From assembly GCA_001466705.2 (NCBI GenBank), contig LATX02000133.1, positions 186,001 to 250,000 of the forward strand: DNA of 64,000 bases, in the 5' to 3' direction. The position numbers were made by a program, and so were the translations under genes. The stretch is from Moniliophthora roreri. Its lineage: Eukaryota > Basidiomycota > Agaricomycetes > Agaricales > Marasmiaceae. This document shows, piece by piece, positions 34,555-44,922 of the stretch. Under the pieces are notes generated by a model. That model had not been told where the DNA came from. It was given only the letters and a program-made list of their open reading frames with translations, and did not search any database. Positions within the stretch are counted from its first letter, which is position 1. Each line of letters starts with the position of its first letter.

Positions 34555-36541
34555 ATGACGCGCATGCACTTCCCCCTCCCGCAAGATTACCATTGTTATG
34601 TGCCGGAAGAATTGTCTGTCGAAGAACGAATCGCAATCTCGCATCGCCGTGCAAAAGCCATTGCCTTACATTACAGTAAGTTCTGGGGATGTAACACCCA
34701 CCTATCTACTGATGTTGAAAATATGCAGGTTTGACGTTGGAGGATGTCCTCAAGCCTTCCGAACGGTTTTGGAGCATGTACACCGACATGATCATTACTT
34801 TGGATGGAGGGGCAATCACTTTATTCAGCATCCAGCTGAACCTCGCAGCTGGTACCCTGGCTCCATTTGTTGCATCCAGACCTGAATTACAGCATCTCAT
34901 GGATGATATTCTGGCATTTCGCGTTTCGTACGTCGATTGTAATTTTCGTTCTGTCATTGACGCTCAACTTTCCTCCTTAGTGCCCAGTTTCTCTTGACCG
35001 AAGTCGGACATGGTATTGACGCCCTAAACCTTGAAACGACGGCGACTCTGAGAAAAGATGGTTCATTTGATATTCACTCTCCTAATCCCCAATCCGCCAA
35101 GTATGTTGACCTATCCCCGCTCATGACATTAACAACTCACATGCCGTCTAGATATATGCCGCCAACACTACCCGCCGGTGGCCTCCCACGCGTGGGGATT
35201 GTGTTTTGTCGTTTGCTTACGGATGACGGGGACCAAGGCATTAGACCCTTTGTCGTTCCGTTGAACGATGGGACAGAAATGTGCTCCGGCGTCGCTGCAA
35301 GGTATTTGCCAGTCCTTTTTTTTCCTGCATTATTTCCTACCGATTCGTCATAGAGAGCTGCCCACACGTTCAGGCTCTAAAGCTGTGGGACACGCAATCA
35401 CGTCTTTTGAACACGTTATAGTTCCCGCAACCTCACTTCTTGGTGAAATTAAAGACGCACGGCCCGCCAAAGTTCAATTCTTCGATTCCATTTGGCGTGT
35501 CAGTATTGGTTCGATGAGCCTAGCAGGAATGGTCGCACCGGGCCTCAAAATGGCAGCCTACATCGCCGCAAAATACAGTCAGCGACGAAAAGTTACCAAC
35601 TTGGATGGCACCCTTGTTCCCATCTTGAGTTTCCGCACACAGCAACTTCCGATTCTCCATGCCCTCGCTCAGGGTTTTGTATTGAATGCGTTCTATGAAC
35701 GTGCGTGCTCCTGGGTGTCAGAATGTCACCAGAAAGATTGTAGTCTTCGTATTGCTATCGCAACGATAGTAAAGGCTACCATGGTCGGGCATTGGCGACG
35801 TACTGGATGTATCATTGCAGATCGTTGTGGTGCGCAAAGCACCTTTGATGCCAACCAGCTTCTTCCCATGGAGGTCAGTTAGAGATCTTCTTGATAGTGA
35901 CATGCTGAACGTCTATTTATAGATGGAGATGCGAGGTGTTGCTATCGCAGAAGGCGATGTATTGGTGCTTTGTGTTCGTGAGTAACATCGCTATTCCAAG
36001 TCGCCTCGTTTACTCAAACGGTAGCACAGGTTTGGCCTTTGAGTTGGCAATGCAGCGTTGCAGCATACCTCCCAGTACCAGACCGTCCGATCTGGCCTCT
36101 CACGAGCAAGGTCTTCTCAATGAGTTCAGAGCCGCGATGATCAATCGCGGACGCAGTCGCGATGAACTGAACAACCATCTTCTTCCGAGATGCCTTCCCC
36201 TAATTGAAGCAATCGGCCACCGCATGGCGTACGAAAGTGCTGTAGATCGTGGCGTTTCTTCGGATCTTTTACGGCTCTACGAAGTTGGTGTCGTTGGAAT
36301 CAATCTGCCATGGTACATGGATCACACTACCTGGACCAGAGACAGTCATTTCGAAGCTGAACGTCAAGCTTTGGACGATGTCTTTGGAAACATTCATGAT
36401 CATCTTGAGAACACAGGAGCGGAACCTTATGCTAGGGCTGTTATGTTGTCAGATAGCTCCTGGAGTAGTTTCGTGAATTCACTGAAGATCTATACAGGAG
36501 CAGCTACCTATACACCCTTCAATATTCCGGCTCGATTGTGA
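34555..36541 (+). CDS. Acyl-CoA oxidase/dehydrogenase-like flavoenzyme with C-terminal ARL
   Basis: Seven exons (34555-34675, 34729-34927, 34981-35100, 35152-35301, 35354-35873, 35923-35977, 36030-36541) code for 558 residues. The order of elements is that of acyl-CoA oxidases: an N-terminal helical domain (NLAAGTLAPFV), the beta-domain signature AQFLLTEVGHGIDALNLETT..LRKDGSFDIHSPNPQSAKYMPP, then VAARELPTRSGSKAVGHAI and the helical C-terminal domain. It is shorter than peroxisomal acyl-CoA oxidases (about 660 residues). The last three residues, ARL, fit a type-1 peroxisomal targeting signal. The reaction would be oxidation of an acyl-CoA to the trans-2-enoyl-CoA, but an FAD enzyme with another acyl or secondary-metabolite substrate is possible. 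It lies between two desaturases and a P450. Confidence 0.82.
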
Positions 36542-37875
36542 TTTGTACGTAGTTACTCATTTCATGTTTTCACTAGACGGAAAAAGTTTCTTCCAAAATG
36601 TTCAAATGTCGTAGTACATAGATTTGTTTTCGGGAACGAGGGTGATTTAGCGATAGCAAGATTTACGATTCCAAGTCAGCTCGAGCGCTGCCAATCACAT
36701 CCTCCAAGATACTACCGCCTTACAACCAGATGCGTCGAATTCGTGGTAGGCTGAGATTGTAGGGAGACCAATCCTTTCATCAACGCGTGTACGGACATCT
36801 AGGTCCCGGTAGCTGCCGGTAGCAGCTGTTGCATGATACGAGGAACTCGGAAGAGCATAGTAGTGCCATCACAGGCAACATTCAGGAGTTAAAGTTCTTC
36901 CGTTCCAACAGATCGAGTTGCAACAATTCTCAGATAGCATGTAAGGCTAGGTGTACCTTTGTTAAGCCCTGAACATCGCTCATCTCGCTTGCAGTATGGA
37001 TTGTAGTCAAGAGGCACAGTGGTGGAAATGTAAATTCTTTGGCACAGCCACCTTGCCCACCCCACCTTCCTTGAACGGTTTATCGATGCAACATTGATGA
37101 ACGCTTCTTCGCGACTCGCGAGCACTTGGGATACATGTTACCTTGCCTACTTGTGCGACTCTGTAATGTATGGAGAAATATGAAACTCGCTAAATCAAGG
37201 GAAGATACCGGTACCACCACGCAAGAAACAGGAATGGGGCGGATACAGAGGTCACAAGGCTGAAATATCAAGGAATTGACGGAGAGTCACCACAGTCACT
37301 ACCAGGTGTGGAGTTCGCATCAACGCTCTCGGTAGTATCAATAATTCAATTCGGGTATCTAGAAACAAAACTTGATGATCAACTTCTCCCCTTCCTCTCA
37401 GCAGTAATCGGGTGCATCTTGATAGGTTTCCATTCAGAGAGACGAACCTTCCCGCCCAGCTCGGTTTGAGAAGATATTGTCGAATTTCGTTGAAGCCGAC
37501 TTACACCTGGTCGACCCCTGGCCTACACCTCATTCGGACGACACCCAGACCCCACTGCCCAGTCCCCATTCGTACACTCTCTAAGATGCAATTAAGGGAA
37601 ATTGGAATACCAGTGGATACCGTCTCAGCCCAGGTGCGGGAACGTGGGCTAAAAGCATTATGGGGGGAATGTTTTTAATGAGAACGTAGCACACGTTCAC
37701 CTATCATAGGCCATCTGCCACAACGAGCATCTTATACACAACACCCTTAGCGAGCATCAATGTCATTCTGCGACGCCTTCCATTTCCGAGTCATCGTCAG
37801 GGCAGGGTACCTCGTCGTCCTGGTTCGTTGAACATGCTACCTTCCCAACGGTTGCTGAATAATTTGTAGTACTTT
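36542..37875. other. Intergenic stretch before the P450 gene
   Basis: 1.3 kb with no supported gene. An 88-codon frame at 37412-37678 has no recognisable content. Confidence 0.4.
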
Positions 37876-39808
37876 ATGGCGAAATTTTTCATCCCCCTGT
37901 CTTTCCAGTCTGCGATAATGAACGCAGGGGATACTATGCCATTGATATTGGTCGTCTTTGGGTTCATCTTCTCCTTGAGGGCCTGCGTCTACGTCTATCG
38001 TATCTCACCTTTTCATTCCCTACATAAAGTACCTGGTCCATGGTTCAACAAACTCTCGAGGGTCCCGATCACGATGTACACCTACAAGATGACGCGACAC
38101 CTCTATCTCAGGGACCTTCATCGCAAATTTGGTCCTATTGTCCAGATAGGCAAGTTCAATCACAGTGCTCATTAACTGTATGAATCAATCATACTCCATG
38201 CAGCTCCGAACACGGTCTCTATCAATACTCGCGCTGGATTTGTAACGATTCATGGCTCCTCACAATGTTTTAACAAAAGCGAAGCGTACGATATTCATCG
38301 GGAGGGTGAAGGGCTTTTTTTCATCAAAGACCGAGACCAACACGGTGTACGTAGAAAGATCTGGGACCGCGCATATCCATCAAGTATGTAAGTGCAGCTC
38401 TTCGTATAACAAGACCGACTCTTGTCTCAGATATCTCAAAGACCAGAAGCGTACGATGCAATCCTCAAGAAGGCTACAGCACAGCTCGTCGAACGCTTAC
38501 AGTACGACTCCATCAATTGCAGAAGTCCCGTGGATTTGACGCGGTATATCTCTCTGTGGGGTTTCGACATAATGGTTCGTTACAGACCCACAGATACCAG
38601 AATTTTCATACAGTCTGCTTATCATGGCTTACTACAGGCAAACATGGTCCTCGGCGGAGGTGGTTACGAGTCGGTGAGGTGACTTCATCAAGCAACATCT
38701 CTTCAGGCACTAAGCTCTTTGCAGAAGTTACTTGAATCTAACGATCCACGAAATTTGACGCGTCAATCGAAAATGACCATGGTTGCATTTGAAATGTCGG
38801 TGGATTTACTCTTGACAGTTATCGAAAAATACTGATAGTCAAACTAGCTTGGGTTACGTGCCTTGGATTTATTATATGCTCAAGCATCTCCCCTTGACTA
38901 CTTTCCGTCGGTTCGAAAATTTTTGCACCGAGAGGGCTGCAGAACGGATGAGCGCTGCTTCGGTGTCATTTCAAGATGTCTTTTCGTATTGGGTTGGCTA
39001 TCTTACGCTCAATCAGACGCTATCTGAACCAGCTATATTATAGCTTGATCCGGCGATCTCCCTTAACGAATCCGACCTCGCCATCGAGACTCAGTCAGCT
39101 TTAATTGCAGGTACGCGTTTTGCTGTCACCCATCACATTACTGAACATCATCGCAGGATCAGAGACGCCCGCTTCAATGATTTCGCTTTTATTCTTCTTC
39201 ATCTTGACACATCCAGAATGGCATAGGAGACTTCAGGAGGAGCTGGACGACGCGTATCAGACCCATGGAGTGAAACTTGACCTCGACACTTTGGCCGAGC
39301 TACCAATACTCAATGCAGTCATATTGGAGGGATTCCGGTTAGGAGCGGTCTTCTCTGGGCTACCCAGAAAGATACCTTCTGGAGGGACGTTTCTTGAGGG
39401 CTATTATCTCCCTGCTGGGACAATCGTTAGCGTCCCTATATTTGCCTATAATACGAACGAGTCCATCTTCCCTGACCCGGACTCATTCAATCCCGCGAGG
39501 TGGCTCGAAGACAGTGACCACAGGGCGACAAAAAACCAGCTTCTAACCTTTGGCGCAGGTGAGAAGTTCCACTTTGTCCCTCATACACGCTCTCTTGAAC
39601 TTGAAATATAACAGGACCTTTCAGATGCGTGGCGATCAAACTCAGTTATAAATTGGCGCGACTCGCTCTTGCTCGAGTGTTTCTTGGTGTCAACTTGAAG
39701 GTGCACGAGACATTCGACGCGGGATTATTCTGGGAGGGAATCGGTAATGCTCGCTCGACAACGTTCAGAAGACCATTGAATGTACAGGTTATTCCGCGTC
39801 ACTTGTAA
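37876..39808 (+). CDS. Cytochrome P450 monooxygenase
   Basis: Nine exons (37876-38149, 38204-38387, 38442-38574, 38638-38673, 38725-38795, 38848-38992, 39044-39110, 39157-39558, 39615-39808) code for 501 residues. An N-terminal anchor (PLILVVFGFIFSLRACVYVY) and a HKVPGPW hinge precede the catalytic part. The I-helix motif is AGSETPA at 303-309, the K-helix ExxR is EGFR at 361-364, and a PERF-like FNPARW follows. The heme loop reads FGAGPFRCVA with Cys442: against FxxGxRxCxG, Arg is shifted one place and the last Gly is Ala. The first intron (38150-38203) is GC-AG. It is a fungal microsomal P450 of the group often found in secondary-metabolite loci; substrate unknown. Possibly impaired because of the heme loop, though no stop or frameshift is present. 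Confidence 0.88.
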
Positions 39809-39965
39809 ATATCTTGTATTCGACGAATTCTTTTTATTCCGAGGCCTAAATATTACATGTAATACCGTAGCTTTCGAAAAACTACGACGATCAAGTGAAA
39901 TTCGCAGGAACTGGTGGTGAAAGCGCCTGATCGTTCCTCTCAACTTCCACCACACACGGTCCACA

Positions 39966-41339
39966 ATGACCAAGCATAGCAAGAACAATACTGCATCGTC
40001 AATATTCTCCTATGCCGAATATAAGAAACTCGACTATGGAACTAAAAAAGTACAAACATTCTCCTACTTTCCTAAAGCTCAATCACTCACGCATTCAATC
40101 TCAAGCAACGTCTAGGCAATGAATCCATGCGTCAATTTGACGCCTGCGCCCTGTGCTTAAACAAGGCCCGAGAGCCCGTAGCATGCAATGAGGGACACTT
40201 GTTCTGCAAGGAATGTGTATATACCGACCTGTGTGAGTTGAACCGAACTGGCGAAGAAAAATGATATACTTATTTGCTCAGTGACACAGAAGCAGGATAT
40301 CAAAAGGCAAAAGGAGAAATTGGAGGCTATGAAGAAAGAAGCCGAGGAGGAAAGACTTCGAGCTAAAGCAGCTGCGCGGGAGAGAGTATTGGAGGATTTC
40401 GAGAAGGGCCAGCTGGGACTATCTGGACGACCAAGTGTCACTACGGGTACTTCGACAGAGTCTAAGCAAGATGGTGCGTTTTCACTCTACACCCAAACAA
40501 GAATAAAATTTTCAAGTGTCGCAATTCTTCCAGGTAGAGGAACAAAACGTAAATTTACATTCGATCCCTCAGCCGTCGAAAACCTTGCCCAGGAAGCTGA
40601 AGAAGCTGCACTTCGTCAAATCGAGAGGGAACAGGCTGAAGCACTCAAACACAAATTACCAGATTTCTGGCTACCTTCCTTAACACCTACGTATACCTCC
40701 AAAGGACCACCTACGTCGTTGACCGAGGTGAAGCTTCAGACGACATGTCGCGGTGGTAATCCATCACACTCACTGGCGTTAGTTCTCCTCGCATTCGGTC
40801 TCAGGGTGTTGCTGAACTTTGATCAGATTAAAAAACCTCGTCCCAGTGCAATTCACTCTATATACCTCATCGAATGGACTCGCAGCATCGAGCGCAGATT
40901 CAACGCCAGCGGAAGGCTCCACCGCCTCGAACAAGGAGGATCCTCATAAGATGTGCCCGTCATGCAAGAAACAGCTCTCGAATAATACGTTGATCTTTTG
41001 TGCGTTCGCCCTTACCTTTCTTCTTTCTTTCTTTCTTTCTTTTTTTTTTTTTTTTTCGACAGCTCTGAGCTAAAGGAATCTTCCTTAGTAATGAAACCCT
41101 GCGCCCATGTAACGTGCAAGATATGTACCGACACTCTCGTCCGACCAGCGAAGCAATGTATAGTATGCGATAAGGAACTAGGCGACAAGGATGTCATTGG
41201 GCTGAAGCGAGAAGGTATGCGATGCCACCTCCTTTTTCTCTTCCTTTTGCGCCATACTAACTTGTATACTCCAGGAACGGGATTTGCTGGGGGAGGAATG
41301 GCGGAAACGTCAAAAGCGGGTGTAGCTTTCCAGGGATAA
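39966..41339 (+). CDS. NOSIP-like RING/U-box E3 ligase family protein
   Basis: Seven exons (39966-40049, 40106-40232, 40282-40473, 40534-40777, 40827-41003, 41063-41214, 41275-41339) code for 346 residues. The start MTKHSKNNTASSIFSYAEYK is the NOSIP family N-terminus (MTRHxKNxTxxxxFTYxE). A split RING/U-box half, FDACALCLNKAREPVACNEG followed by HLFCKECV at about 40-70, is followed by a coiled coil (QKEKLEAMKKEAEEERLRAK) and by LPDFWLPSLTP. A second half with MCPSCKKQLSNNTLI and KPCAHVTCKICTDTL lies near the C-terminus, which ends TGFAGGGMAET..VAFQG. Animal NOSIP is a nuclear E3 ligase also seen in spliceosomes. Intron 5 contains a CTTT microsatellite and a long T-run. The donor at 41004 was chosen because the stronger GTGCGT two codons earlier breaks the frame. 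Confidence 0.9.
41021..41056. repeat. CTTT microsatellite and T-run in a NOSIP-like intron
   Basis: Several CTTT units followed by about 18 T, ending six bases before the 3' splice site AG at 41061-41062; it serves as an extreme polypyrimidine tract. Confidence 0.85.
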
Positions 41340-41670
41340 TGCTGTATTATAGTTTCTCGTCCCAGACTTGACAATAGGACTGCTTGAACCTTGGACTTGG
41401 CAAAGCGGCGACTCATTAGTCGTCCGATGCTCCAGGGATAATAGTACGAGGAGTTTAGGTGCTTTATCAAAGGCTTGATATTAGCCGCTATTGGTCGCAA
41501 GTAGATTCAGCATACAGGCGTACTTCACCATACGAACATTAGAAGATGATAACTGATAGTTTTTGTATTTGTATTGCGCAAGCCATTATACTATTACACG
41601 ATAAAAATACATCTGATACCGCTGTAATACTGTCCGAGACAGAAATGAGTGACATAGAAAAGATAATATC

Positions 41671-43755
41671 TCAGGCCTCGACCTCCGACCAGTCACTCCC
41701 AACGTCCTCTTCGTTCTTAGCTGCGGGTCGAGGCTTCGACTCTACAGTGCGTTCTGACAACGGAAAGCTATCCGATTCCTGAGCGTCATCTTGGTCTTCT
41801 TCAGATGGGGTCGATGCGGTCTCGGCGTCGACATCGTACGGTCGAATGGTGACTACAGAACTAGACGATGAGACCGCTGGGGTATATAGCGCCGATAACG
41901 AGGGGGGATACGATGGTGTGGCAGGTGGATACGAAGAAGTAATGGTTTGGGAAGGTGGCTCATCGACGACTGGTAAATGAGAGCCTTCATTTGTTACAAG
42001 AGTGTCACTGTCTCTGGATTTGGTGACCACCTCTTCAGAGCCATTAGATAGATGGGAGACATCTTCGGTCGGTTCTGAGGAGACAGCGATGTAGTTGAGC
42101 GGTACCTCCTCGGAAGTCTGATCGACGGGTTGGGACGTGTTGCCATCTACGGTGTTCTGTGAGACTGCTTCATCGACTTCTGGAATAGTGTCATTGGTAG
42201 ACACTTCAGTTGACCGCGACAGCATAACATTGGCTTCAGCGTCATTTTTTTGAGCTGGAACGGTGGTTGATTCGATTATCTCCTCCTTGACATCCTCTGA
42301 GGCAGCCTCGACGACAACAGCCTGCTGAGTCCCTAGTTCCGACGCCACGACCTCAGAAGGTTTGGATTCAGAAGATTCCTCTTCACCTTGAGTCTTCTCA
42401 ACGACAACAAGCTGAGGAGCATCAGGCTCAGAAGTAGCCGCCTTCTCCACCACGACGTTCGCCTTCTCCTCCTTCGCAACCCGACTTCTCCATCTACCCT
42501 CTACTTCCCTCTCCAACTCCTCAATCGCACCTTCAACTCTCTCAACAACCTCTTTTCTCTTCAACCTCACTTCAGCACTACCAAAACTTTCGACACCATC
42601 AAGCTGTGCCAGTAATCCCGATAAACTTTGCTCATAGTATCGAACAGGGTGGTTTCGAGACGTATAAGCCAACTTGGCCGTGAGAGTATCGGAGGTCGGC
42701 GAAGATGGACGTGAGGATGGGGGTGTAAAGTCCAGCTGCGAAGGGAAGGTAAAGTCCTGTCGCAGTGCACTGAATGCAGCTTCAATACTGCGAACCGTGT
42801 CCATTGATTTCAGGACGTCCATCGAGGTAGCTTCAGATTCTGATTTAGGCTGAGACTCTGCGGCTTTCTCCTTGCCCTTCGAGCTAGAGCCCGCAGCAGA
42901 TGACGCGGAGGATGAGCTTGACGCCATAGCCTTAGAGACTGCAGCCTGCTCATACGTTGCAGCGTCTTGGAGAGAAGCGAGAATAGCTTGGATTGTATCA
43001 CGAATTTCGGTCTGATGGTCATTATTCAACCTTGCTTCAAGCTGGTCCTTCAGCGTGGTAGAAGGCGAAGCAGGTCGCTGCGGGGAAGGGTTAGCCTGGG
43101 AAACAGAAGTGAACACGATGAAAACGAGATAGATCAAGAGAGGACATACCATCTTGATATCAGATTGTGCTGGCAAGGTGCCCTTTGGTGAGCCGGACAC
43201 AGGGATATCAACCTTCGACGATGAAGCATAAGTAGACGAGGTTCCTGACTGCTGCGGAGCCTTCATAACTTTGGAACCGAGTCCGAAGACTAGCTTGAAG
43301 AAGTCTTCGGGGTTGAAAGCAGATTCAGAATCAGTAGCCTTGTTGGTATCGGGAGTAATGACAGGTTTGCTGGTGCTTGCTGGAACAGCCTGGTTCTTCT
43401 GATTGTGCAATGANCGCTGTAGTCGGGTAAGGCGGTCCTCGGTAAGGTATGCATGACCGTACAGTTGACGATCATATGGAGAGACATCATTGATCTCGAA
43501 ACCACCGAGGCGAGAATGGTAGCTGGAAGTTCTACCAGGGTATTTCCTGCTCGCGTGAATCTCCTCTAATCTCCTCTTCAACGCAAGTTCCTCTGCAAGC
43601 TCTTCTTCCCTCTGGATTTCTTCGGCAATTAATTCCTCTTCGGCAGCTCTGGCCTCAGCTAGAGCAGCTAGATATCTGCCTCGAGGACTGATTTGAGTCG
43701 GATAACCATGAGGTTGGTTGCTATAATGATATGGGTAACGAAGGGCTGAGAGCAT
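41671..43755 (-). CDS. BAG-domain protein, paralogue 1 (interrupted by an N; part missing)
   Basis: Starts MLSALRYPYHYS at 43755 and ends WSEVEA at 41671, like paralogue 2 at 57341. After LTRL (residue 113) the sequence jumps across the N at 43414 to LHNQKNQAVPAS. The coiled coil, two introns and the first LKLVFG motif present in paralogue 2 are absent. The frame happens to stay open across the join, giving 694 codons with one unknown residue. The intron 43096-43149 (54 nt, GT-AG) corresponds to the last intron of paralogue 2. The BAG domain is intact. If the N marks a collapsed assembly gap the real gene may be complete; otherwise it is an internally deleted copy. The C-terminal 100 residues differ from paralogue 2 at many places, so it is not simply the same locus read twice. 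Confidence 0.7.
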   Translation of the reverse strand: MLSALRYPYHYSNQPHGYPTQISPRGRYLAALAEARAAEEELIAEEIQREEELAEELALKRRLEEIHASRKYPGRTSSYHSRLGGFEINDVSPYDRQLYGHAYLTEDRLTRLQXSLHNQKNQAVPASTSKPVITPDTNKATDSESAFNPEDFFKLVFGLGSKVMKAPQQSGTSSTYASSSKVDIPVSGSPKGTLPAQSDIKMVCPLLIYLVFIVFTSVSQANPSPQRPASPSTTLKDQLEARLNNDHQTEIRDTIQAILASLQDAATYEQAAVSKAMASSSSSASSAAGSSSKGKEKAAESQPKSESEATSMDVLKSMDTVRSIEAAFSALRQDFTFPSQLDFTPPSSRPSSPTSDTLTAKLAYTSRNHPVRYYEQSLSGLLAQLDGVESFGSAEVRLKRKEVVERVEGAIEELEREVEGRWRSRVAKEEKANVVVEKAATSEPDAPQLVVVEKTQGEEESSESKPSEVVASELGTQQAVVVEAASEDVKEEIIESTTVPAQKNDAEANVMLSRSTEVSTNDTIPEVDEAVSQNTVDGNTSQPVDQTSEEVPLNYIAVSSEPTEDVSHLSNGSEEVVTKSRDSDTLVTNEGSHLPVVDEPPSQTITSSYPPATPSYPPSLSALYTPAVSSSSSVVTIRPYDVDAETASTPSEEDQDDAQESDSFPLSERTVESKPRPAAKNEEDVGSDWSEVEA
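43414..43414. other. Unknown base marking a probable assembly join
   Basis: The only N in the window. It sits exactly where about 600 bp found in the duplicate (about 57680-58285) is missing. Confidence 0.9.
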
Positions 43756-44342
43756 TGTGACGGTGGTAGTAGTTTACTGTAAAGATATTCTGTTGAAAAT
43801 CCCGGATTGTTCATGGCAGTTTTATACAGGAAATATTGCTGGCTGAGTCAGATCGAGACACTGTACGCGTGTACAGGCGACGCGCGTCCATATTTCGAGG
43901 AATTTCTAGCAACTTCGAGGGAGAACAGGAACAAGTTGCTTTGACTCAGCCTGCGCTTGCTCAGCAAGACACGTAAGCTTGACGGGTGCACTGCCACCGA
44001 CGCGTCTGCTTTTCTCCGTCCCGTGACGACGTGCACCTAGGGCATTCAGCCTCGAGGCAATTTAGCCTTCTTTTAGACGAGTAACACCATCGTGAGCCAG
44101 GACACGCGGTTCGGGATACCTCGGTCAATCAAAGTCAACAAATCAAGCTCGATGACCTCAAGCGATGCTTTGCACTGTTGTGATATCTTGCGATACTGGA
44201 GCACTAGCCACCTATCAGGTAGCTTATATTCCACTTTTCCCAACGTCCCTCGAAGCCTTGAACACTTGAAACCAACCCAGAATCTCACCGAACGAAGCTA
44301 CGGTGGCATTTACATGTGATGTGGGTCCCAATGGCCTCCCGC

Positions 44343-44610
44343 AACAATAGTCGTCACTGGGACGTCTGACTTCAATGACATTTGGATCTGCAAAGCTCTC
44401 CTCGAAGCCGGTTCTAACATTCGAGCCACCGTGCGGATCACAGCCAAAATCTTCGACGGCTCTCCCAGACTCACCGAGGAGATCATTCAGGAAGTCGAAC
44501 GATATTTGCAGGAGGTATTGACAGTCTTCCTAGAGCTAGGTGCTTTTGACGAGGTTACCCATGCAAATGTTCACGCAGCTATACACGTTGTCAGTCTCTT
44601 CTCTCCGCTG
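44343..44610 (+). pseudogene. Remnant of an NAD(P)-dependent ketoreductase (extended SDR)
   Basis: The frame reads TIVVTGTSDFNDIWICKALL, then EAGSNIRATVR, and further on AFDEVTHANVHAAIHVVSLFS. This matches the Rossmann start (VTGxxGFIGxxVxxxLLExGxxVRATVR) and a later FDxxxxGVDAVIHVASP strand of extended short-chain dehydrogenases. The glycine motif is destroyed (GTSDFND) and the part between the blocks is too short. No other exons are visible. It lies about 0.2 kb from the edge of the inverted duplication. Confidence 0.55.
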
Positions 44611-44922
44611 GTCTCTCGACCGATCTCTCGACCGATCTCTCGATTAATCCAAAACCCTCTCGTTGACCGAGTTCTGATATACTCCCTAATCGACGCTTTT
44701 GACTCCTTAACTCCTTGACTCCGAACGAGAAGGCGGTTCCATTTGGCGACCCAGAATAAGTCAAGTCTACGTTCCCAGCTCCCTTCTGCAGCCCATCCAA
44801 GGCGCACAGAATACCGAAGTCGAAAGGCCCCAGAGACCCGGAGGACTGCGCGTATGACACGGTCTGAAGGAGATCTATTACCAAAGTACTTATTGTATAT
44901 CAAGGAACGGTCTAACATCGTA

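Larger units (their letters stand above)
41572..44129 (-). repeat. Inverted segmental duplication, copy 1
   Basis: 2558 bp matching 56967-60112 in the opposite orientation, including the whole BAG-domain gene, its upstream region and its 3' flank. Homology stops abruptly at TATTGCGCAA on one side and CGGTCAAT on the other. About 0.6 kb present in copy 2 is missing at the N (43414). Identity is near-complete for most of the length but visibly lower between about 41745 and 42095. Confidence 0.93.

Noticed and set aside
41012..41500. A Lys-rich minus-strand gene over the NOSIP-like 3' end
   Set aside because: Its lysine run is the complement of the CTTT/T microsatellite and it overlaps conserved exons on the other strand.
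43096..43149. Membrane segment inside BAG paralogue 1
   Set aside because: The hydrophobic stretch is a translated 54-nt GT-AG intron, the same as in paralogue 2.
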